DNA from: Pomacea canaliculata
Taxonomy: Eukaryota > Mollusca > Gastropoda > Architaenioglossa > Ampullariidae
Assembly: GCF_003073045.1 (NCBI RefSeq)
Contig: NC_037601.1
Coordinates: forward strand, 5,673,872 to 5,737,871
Reading direction: 5' to 3'
DNA: 64,000 nucleotides
Program-made: the position numbers and the translations under genes
Part shown: piece by piece, positions 58,534 through 64,000 of the stretch
Layout: every line of letters begins with the position of its first letter
Numbering within the stretch: position 1 is the stretch's first letter
The notes under the pieces: generated by a model
Databases searched by the model: none
Seen by the model: the letters and a program-made list of their open reading frames with translations, nothing else
Told to the model about the DNA's origin: nothing

Positions 58534-59450
58534 GAAAGAAAGAAAAGAAAAACGTGGTTAAAACGGAAGAAGGGATAATTTTTTTTAAGCCACTCGGCTG
58601 CTTTTACCGAGACATGTTATAAACTGTAACAAAAGTAAATTAAAAAAAAAATGGCTGGAAAAATACTGATGCTGAAAAATATCGTCTGCTACACTTAATT
58701 TTCACGAGTGTATATATACATCGCATGCGTTGTCAGAAAGTGATCACAGATTTGATAATTTCAGTCGGTTGATCCCTTTCCTGGTAGATGTGGATTCATT
58801 TTGCAGTTTGCGTTAGGTTCATGATCGGTACAAAGCATTGTTGATTACATTTGCTTTGGTAATTGAGCGAACAAATATCAGATCGAGTGCACAGGCAACC
58901 TGTTGTTACCAGACACACGCATGTTGATGGCGGGATATAAGCGGTGGGTGCAAAGGATCAGAAGAAAGACTTTCTTAGAAAAGATTGAGGACTGCATAAG
59001 TCTGGCTACTACTTGTGCTGTGATCATTTCCCAATTCATGAATGTTTACCACTACTACTAATAAGCTGACAGTGTGCTGTGTCGTAAATTTTCGAAGGTT
59101 CCTAACCCATCACCGCCTGTCACATCAAAAAAGGCATCTCCCTAGAAAGAGATCTGTCTTTTTAGGGCAGAATTCATCAGTTTACTGCTTCAACTAAACT
59201 GAAAACAGTAAACTGAACAACCTTGTTTGAACATCTTTGAACACACAACCCTAATAGTTTCCATAACCTCACTATCACCACCACCATCGCCATCTCATTA
59301 TTATCACCACCACAACCCCTTCATCAATAAAAGCAGAACTAGCAGCATCAGAAACAAGTTCTGTGCGCGATCAGTAACCAGTGAAAAAAGACCCTGGAAC
59401 TGCAACAACACAAAACAAACGCACACAGGAGACAATTATTTTCCAGTTTT
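55570..59450. other. intergenic region, no gene recognised
   Basis: I find no convincing exon on either strand. The small open frames here (56301-56609, 57616-57969) match no known family and lack splice context. A second CRE-like TGACGTCA is at about 57310, and a long A-rich tract lies at 58457-58550. A non-coding transcript cannot be excluded. Confidence 0.4.
58457..58550 (+). repeat. A-rich simple sequence
   Basis: Runs of A broken by C then by G. It looks like a decayed poly(A)/AAC/AAAG tract; no retroposon body was recognised before it. Confidence 0.8.
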
Positions 59451-59456
59451 TTTATT
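59451..59456 (-). terminator. possible poly(A) signal of the HtrL-like gene
   Basis: AATAAA on the minus strand, about 960 bases after the stop at 60420. The stretch between is AT-rich and lacks exons, as expected for a 3'UTR. Confidence 0.45.
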
Positions 59457-60419
59457 ACACTGCACGTGCATATAAATATATAAACACATAGTGTAACACT
59501 CATACATAACTACCTCGGATATCGTGGTTAGAATATGGAAAAAATAAGCTATAAATACTACATAAAGTTGATTGTTATTGTTATTGTTACATATACAGCT
59601 CCTCCAATAAAGATCCAACATAAAATTCTCATACTAATACGATCTCTACAAAAAGTTAAAAGAATTAGTAGCCATTTCTAGAGGAAAGCAAAAAACAAAC
59701 AAAAAAAATGTAAAATTTTCACAAGAAAAACAAGAATTATGGGAGTCTTTCCTGTTATGCAAGTTCTTCACAGAGAAAAGTTAAATATATTTACTTCGAG
59801 CCCTTATTTCATTCGACCTTATGTCGCATAATAATGTCTCTTAATGTCACCGGTAGGTTCGTATAGTGAGTACTCCCGTAACCCTTTGCTATAACTGCTG
59901 AACTTAGATTTTAATGTTAAAAATCTTTATAATAACTACAAATATCTTTGCCAAAATCAAAGACTTTCAGAGTTGTTAGCATAAAATTAAATCCATGGTC
60001 TAAAATGATTTTTTAAAAATCAAGCTCAATCTTAACGAATCTCTTCCATCAAGATAAGCCATCAAGTTGTATAATAAAAATATATTATCAGGTATTTGTC
60101 TTTATAGTAAATCTTCTGTGTTTTAAAATAACAAAACATTATTTATTGGAGCTGTTAAACACGCGCCAGTTTTGTAAAATTGTTTTTAAAAAAGAAACCT
60201 TTAGTTTTTGTTGAAAAGTAAATTTGTGTAGATACTTTTAGAAAAAAAGTAATAAGTACTTTTTAAAGGCTTTTTTGAGGGACTAAACGATAAAATACCT
60301 AATGTCTTTCAAAATTTTTTAAATGTACTCTACAAATTCAATAATAAAAATAGCAATAAAAGTTTGTTAATATATATAGTTCTTTGCACATTTTGGAACG
60401 TAGACATGAATTCAAGTCT

Positions 60420-63232
60420 TTAAGATAAAGCAGAACCTTTTACTGGAACTAAAGAGTTGAATCCAAGATCAAACCAGTCAGACTGAATTGGTTGAAGTTC
60501 TATTGTTGGCTTTACAATTTCTCTGCCTTCGTCGGTGTAAATAGAATATAGGACATGCTGCTCCACCTGAGGAGAGAAAGAGAAACAACATAATATAAAA
60601 GGTGTTAATCGTCTGGAAACACTACTATTTTACCTCATGTAATCCTCACCTCTGCCTGCTTGCCTATGTGTGTGTGTGAAACCGTGTGCATGCCATTAAC
60701 TCAACCTTAGGAGGGTCGCATTGTGCTAGTACTCATAATATCCAGGGTAATTTGTATCCCGTTAAAGACCATCACCTGGCTTTGATTTAGTCGCAAGAAC
60801 AGCTCCACGGCTCTTTGATACTGCAGCACGAAATTCACCATGACCTGTCGTTTAGCCAAGAAGAAGCCGCCTGCTACCCAGTTGATATTCTTCCAGAAAA
60901 TATCTCTCCAAGCCATCGTGAAGTTCGGCGCCCCCACCTGTGTACACATAACCCGCTTGGGATCCAGGTTGGCCAAAGGTTGCATTGTGACAGCTGTGGT
61001 GCTCTCGTGTATTGGACACATGTCTCGAAAGTAGCCTACATCCACCCACACCACATGCCTGCTGTAGAAGTAGCTGTTCAAGATGGCGTCTTTGATGAAC
61101 TCGAACTTGGCGTGCGTGACGCACGTGTAATCCGGGTAGACGGTGTTGGGGTAGTGTACAGGGTAGCCATCACCGTAAATGGCTGCGATGGCGTCCCTCA
61201 GCTGGAAGGCCCACAGGCTGGTGCGGTTGACGAAGATAATCTTAGTGATATCCGGCAGTTTCTGTCGCACGTGCTGCATGTGGTCGGCGAAGGACGGGGA
61301 GTCTGTGTAGAATACAAGCGGCGAGTAGATGGCGGAGTAGGCCCATGACCATTTCTGGTAGATCCTGTGGTCGCGCGTATTGTTCGGGGAATCTTTGCCG
61401 AACTCACCGATGTCAATGTAGGCGCTGACCATCGTCACATTGTATTCCATGGGTTTGTTAGGCTGCACACTGCTGCTTTGATGTGTCTGTAATTAGGAAA
61501 CTTTTTAAAGATTGTTTTTCAAATGTAAGAGAAAGCAAAACAAATATCTTCATTGCTTTACATTATCTTACTTTGTAGTGTTCTTATAACAGGGAAAATA
61601 CTGTTGACTGTGCACAATAGCCACAGGGTTGACAGTAATGCGCGATGAGAGAGACAATGTACGCAGGCTCTCGTCTGAAGGTAAATGTAAATGCCACGCC
61701 ATCAGTTTGCTTTTCCACTATAAAGCTCTAAGTCCACTATAAAGTTCTTAAACGGCCTTGTAAACAATATTCCCTTATTTCCTGTAAACAATAAATATTC
61801 CGTGATGATGAGCTCTCTCTTCTGTGAGTAACCGAGAGAAACTGAAATGAATAATAACAGTAATGAGCATAAGAGCCCTCGGGCTTGTAAGCACTCCACC
61901 CTAGTGGGGGCGATTGTTACTTCCCCATTTAAGTTGCCACAAGACAGTTGGTCTCGGAAGACAGTCAGCAGTCCACCTATACACGTTAGTGTTATTGATA
62001 AACATGACACTATCCTATCGAAATAGTACACATGTATGTTCGACGAACTATCATATAGAATTTAATAGGAATTTTGTATGAAACACAGATATACACGGAA
62101 ACATGCACAAAACACGATCATTACAAGGCATTCGCCAAATTACACGGAAGTCTGCCTAAATCACGGCGTCCGTGTTTGCCGTGTTATCCTGAATTTTCAC
62201 TAGCCCTACATATGATGACTGTCAGCCACGGACCATCTGACTCACGTGTGCGGCCCACACTTTGAGAACCACTGCACTAGAGTCATAGTCTCGTATTGTC
62301 TCGTGTGTGAATGGTGTCTCGTGTCTGACGTCTTGTGAGCGTCATTTGTTCGTCGTCATTTGAAAAAGACGTCACCAGAGAACACTTTGAAGTACAAAGT
62401 TCACTTTATGTTCCAGTTGAAATGTCTTTCAGAGCTGTCCAATGATAAAACTTAAATGTTGTACGACCATCTTCTTTGTGAAGCACATGATAATAACAAA
62501 GTATATATATATATACTTTAACAGAGGGCTCAAAGGGCCTGAGAAGAGAAATGATAGTACACAAAGTAAGACACAAAATGCACAAAGCACACATATGGAC
62601 TCAGTCCAAATTATGTCAGCAAACAAACTGATCAACAGACATAAACCTGCACACAAAGTATGTCCAAAAAGTGTGTTTCGATTGTATATAATGTTAGCGC
62701 GGTATCCTAGTTGAAGCCAGGCTTACCACACATTACAATCACAAGAAACACAAAGACGAAAATGGAAATGCCAAGTCGTTCTTATGTCGGATGACATTTA
62801 GAGATGAGACAGATCTACACACCGGAAAGTCGTTGGACTAGAGCAGATAGATAATAGTTAGAAACATAGATAAAATCGTGATGAAAGTGTCCAAATCATC
62901 ACAAAACAGATATCGCAGTAAAGTGTTGAAGCACATGTCTATGTGGAACTGATATAACCGCGCAACAGTTGTTTGGAATGGACTAGTCAATCCATGATGT
63001 TCAGGGAAAGACCATTCAGAAAAAAATCCCACACAAACACTTTTCTCTGAATGCATTGCATAGAAATAAAGCACATTGGTAAATGATAGTTTGATAGAAA
63101 ATGGTGACGAATTGTAAAGAAATATTTTACCTTAGATAAGAAATTTTCCCCATAGAGGATGGACAACCAGCAAAGAATGATGCACAGCACAAAGATGGCC
63201 TTGACTCGTTTGTGCGATACAATCCATGGCAT
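60420..63232 (-). CDS. HtrL/YibB-family type II membrane protein
   Basis: Three exons, all phase 0: 63232-63131, 61486-60776 and 60566-60420, giving 319 residues. The N-terminus has a short basic cytosolic part (SHKRVK), then a signal anchor (AIFVLCIILCWLSILYG) as in Golgi enzymes. The domain from ~residue 48 onward (VTMVSAYIDIGEFGKDS, KWSWAYSAIYSPLVFYTDS, HVVWVDVGYFRDM, WVAGGFFLAKRQVM, EQHVLYSIYTDEGREIVKP) is the HtrL/YibB family, a glycosyltransferase-like fold found in bacteria and in some animals (family knowledge). The sequence WVDVG may stand where other glycosyltransferases have a DxD-type metal site, which is an inference. N-glycosylation sites NVT, NRT, NFT and NQS agree with a lumenal domain. 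Substrate unknown. The 711-nt middle exon has an acceptor at 61486; the ATG at 63232 opens the signal anchor. Confidence 0.82.
62222..62274 (-). mobile_element. end of a hAT-type MITE
   Basis: Read on the minus strand it begins CAGTGGTTCTCAAAGTGTGG followed by GCCGCACACGTG, the typical start of a common hAT MITE group. The other end is not seen. It lies in intron 1 of the HtrL-like gene. Confidence 0.55.
62501..62516 (+). repeat. (TA)n microsatellite
   Basis: About seven TA dinucleotides in intron 1 of the HtrL-like gene. Confidence 0.7.
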
Positions 63233-63415
63233 GACTGAAGACACACGTTTGCTCCAGGAAATGTAAGTGCTGATGCAGGACTGCTCCACGGACTGCTCCA
63301 CGGCTTGAATAAGCCAGACTTGTTTGCAGACGTGCAGCCTGTGTCAGCTAGCTTGTACGACAGCTGAGCGACGGAATACGCATGCGCACATCAGGCTGGA
63401 AGAAGCACGGTAGAA

Positions 63416-63434
63416 TGATGATGATGATGATGAT
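63416..63434 (+). repeat. (ATG)n microsatellite
   Basis: Six ATG/GAT trinucleotides upstream of the HtrL-like gene. Non-coding. Confidence 0.8.
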
Positions 63435-63572
63435 GTCGATTTGTAATGCGCAGGTATCCATTCCGAAGAATGCTCATTGCGCAGAAAAAAGAACAAATGA
63501 AGAACAAAAAAGTGAACAAATATATAAAACACCAGGAAAAGTAAAAAATGGACAGAAGTGTTTCTTGGTAGT

Positions 63573-64000
63573 TTAAGACTGGCTTGAAAGAAACAGATGG
63601 GTTTTCAGTTTCTTGCGGAACGTGGTTGGTGAGGTGATGGTGGAGAGTGACGATGGCAGAGCATTCCACAGCTTAGGTGCCGCATTTTTGAAAGCCCTGG
63701 CTCCAGTGCGCTTCTTGTTGGTGTCTTCCACTGCAGGGAGACAGAAGCGTGACTGGGAGCCTGAGCGCAGGCTACGTGACGGCTGGTACGGAGGAACTAT
63801 TTCCTGCAAATAGTCAGGAGCAGTTTTAGACATGCAGGACTGGGCAATGGAAAGTACTTTGTGGTCAATACGCTTGTTCATTGGGAGCCAATGAAGGCTC
63901 TGTAGGATCGGGGTGATGTGCTCAGTGGACGACTTTGCACGGGTGACAATCCTGGCAGCTGTGTTTTGAACTCTTTGGAGCCGATCCAACTGAGTAGCAG
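63573..64000 (-). mobile_element. LINE 3' end (reverse transcriptase ORF C-terminus), cut by the window edge
   Basis: A 138-residue open frame with the typical end of non-LTR reverse transcriptase ORFs: RLQRVQNTAARIVTR, ITPILQSLHWLPMNKRIDHK, RSLRSGSQSRFCLP, ARAFKNAAPKLWNALPSSL, TTFRKKLKTHLFL. These follow the polymerase and thumb regions in several clades (for example CR1/Jockey-like or RTE-like); the clade is not settled. The frame runs off the right edge, so the polymerase core, if present, is outside. The fragment is open over its whole visible length and so is younger than the LINE scraps in the MARVEL introns. Confidence 0.85.

Noticed and set aside
60815-61348. 177-residue open frame on the plus strand
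   Set aside because: It lies antisense within the conserved middle exon of the HtrL-like gene; the protein matches nothing and is explained by the codon pattern of the other strand.

Overview
The window looks like AT-rich nuclear DNA of a bilaterian animal, most likely a mollusc and probably a gastropod. The reasons are short exons with GT-AG introns, a cytoplasmic-type tRNA with internal A and B boxes, tRNA-derived SINEs, hAT and pogo-type DNA transposons, and animal signalling genes (ankyrin/SOCS-box, DOK-type PH-PTB, MARVEL). The species is an inference; no single marker fixes it.

Layout. A lone tRNA-Thr(CGT) lies at 2.05 kb. A six-exon ankyrin-repeat/SOCS-box gene runs on the minus strand (3603-7086). 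Head-to-head with it, an eight-exon DOK-like adaptor runs on the plus strand (8732-16955); the reading frame stays open across every proposed junction, giving about 964 residues with PH, IRS-type PTB and a tail rich in Tyr motifs. From 16956 to about 21000 there is 3'UTR and intergenic DNA with a SINE and a hAT MITE.

From about 21.0 to 55.5 kb lies a cluster of three four-coding-exon MARVEL (plasmolipin/CMTM-like, four-helix membrane) genes, all on the minus strand with the same intron positions and phase 0. Genes A1 (23659-25788) and A2 (34481-36453) sit in a tandem segmental duplication that also copied the last part of the 3'UTR of gene B (49891-52403). That orphan 3'UTR copy survives at 31.6-32.25 kb with its poly(A) signal. 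Copy 2 of the duplication was split by a 9.4-kb hAT transposon (38579-47957), which was itself invaded by a second hAT (43399-47305). The second hAT carries a pogo-like MITE (45819-46532), and that in turn holds a hAT MITE fragment. Target-site duplications are visible for the first three.

From 55.6 to 59.4 kb I see no gene. A three-exon gene for a type II membrane protein of the HtrL/YibB family, a probable Golgi glycosyltransferase-like enzyme, fills 60420-63232 on the minus strand. The window ends inside the 3' end of a LINE (63573-64000, minus).

The genes do not form an operon or pathway. The main biological story is the MARVEL cluster: birth by duplication, uneven divergence between A1 and A2 (one exon differs far more than the surrounding non-coding DNA), and a minisatellite spanning the stop codon of gene B. 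I found no CRISPR array and no viral or LTR element.
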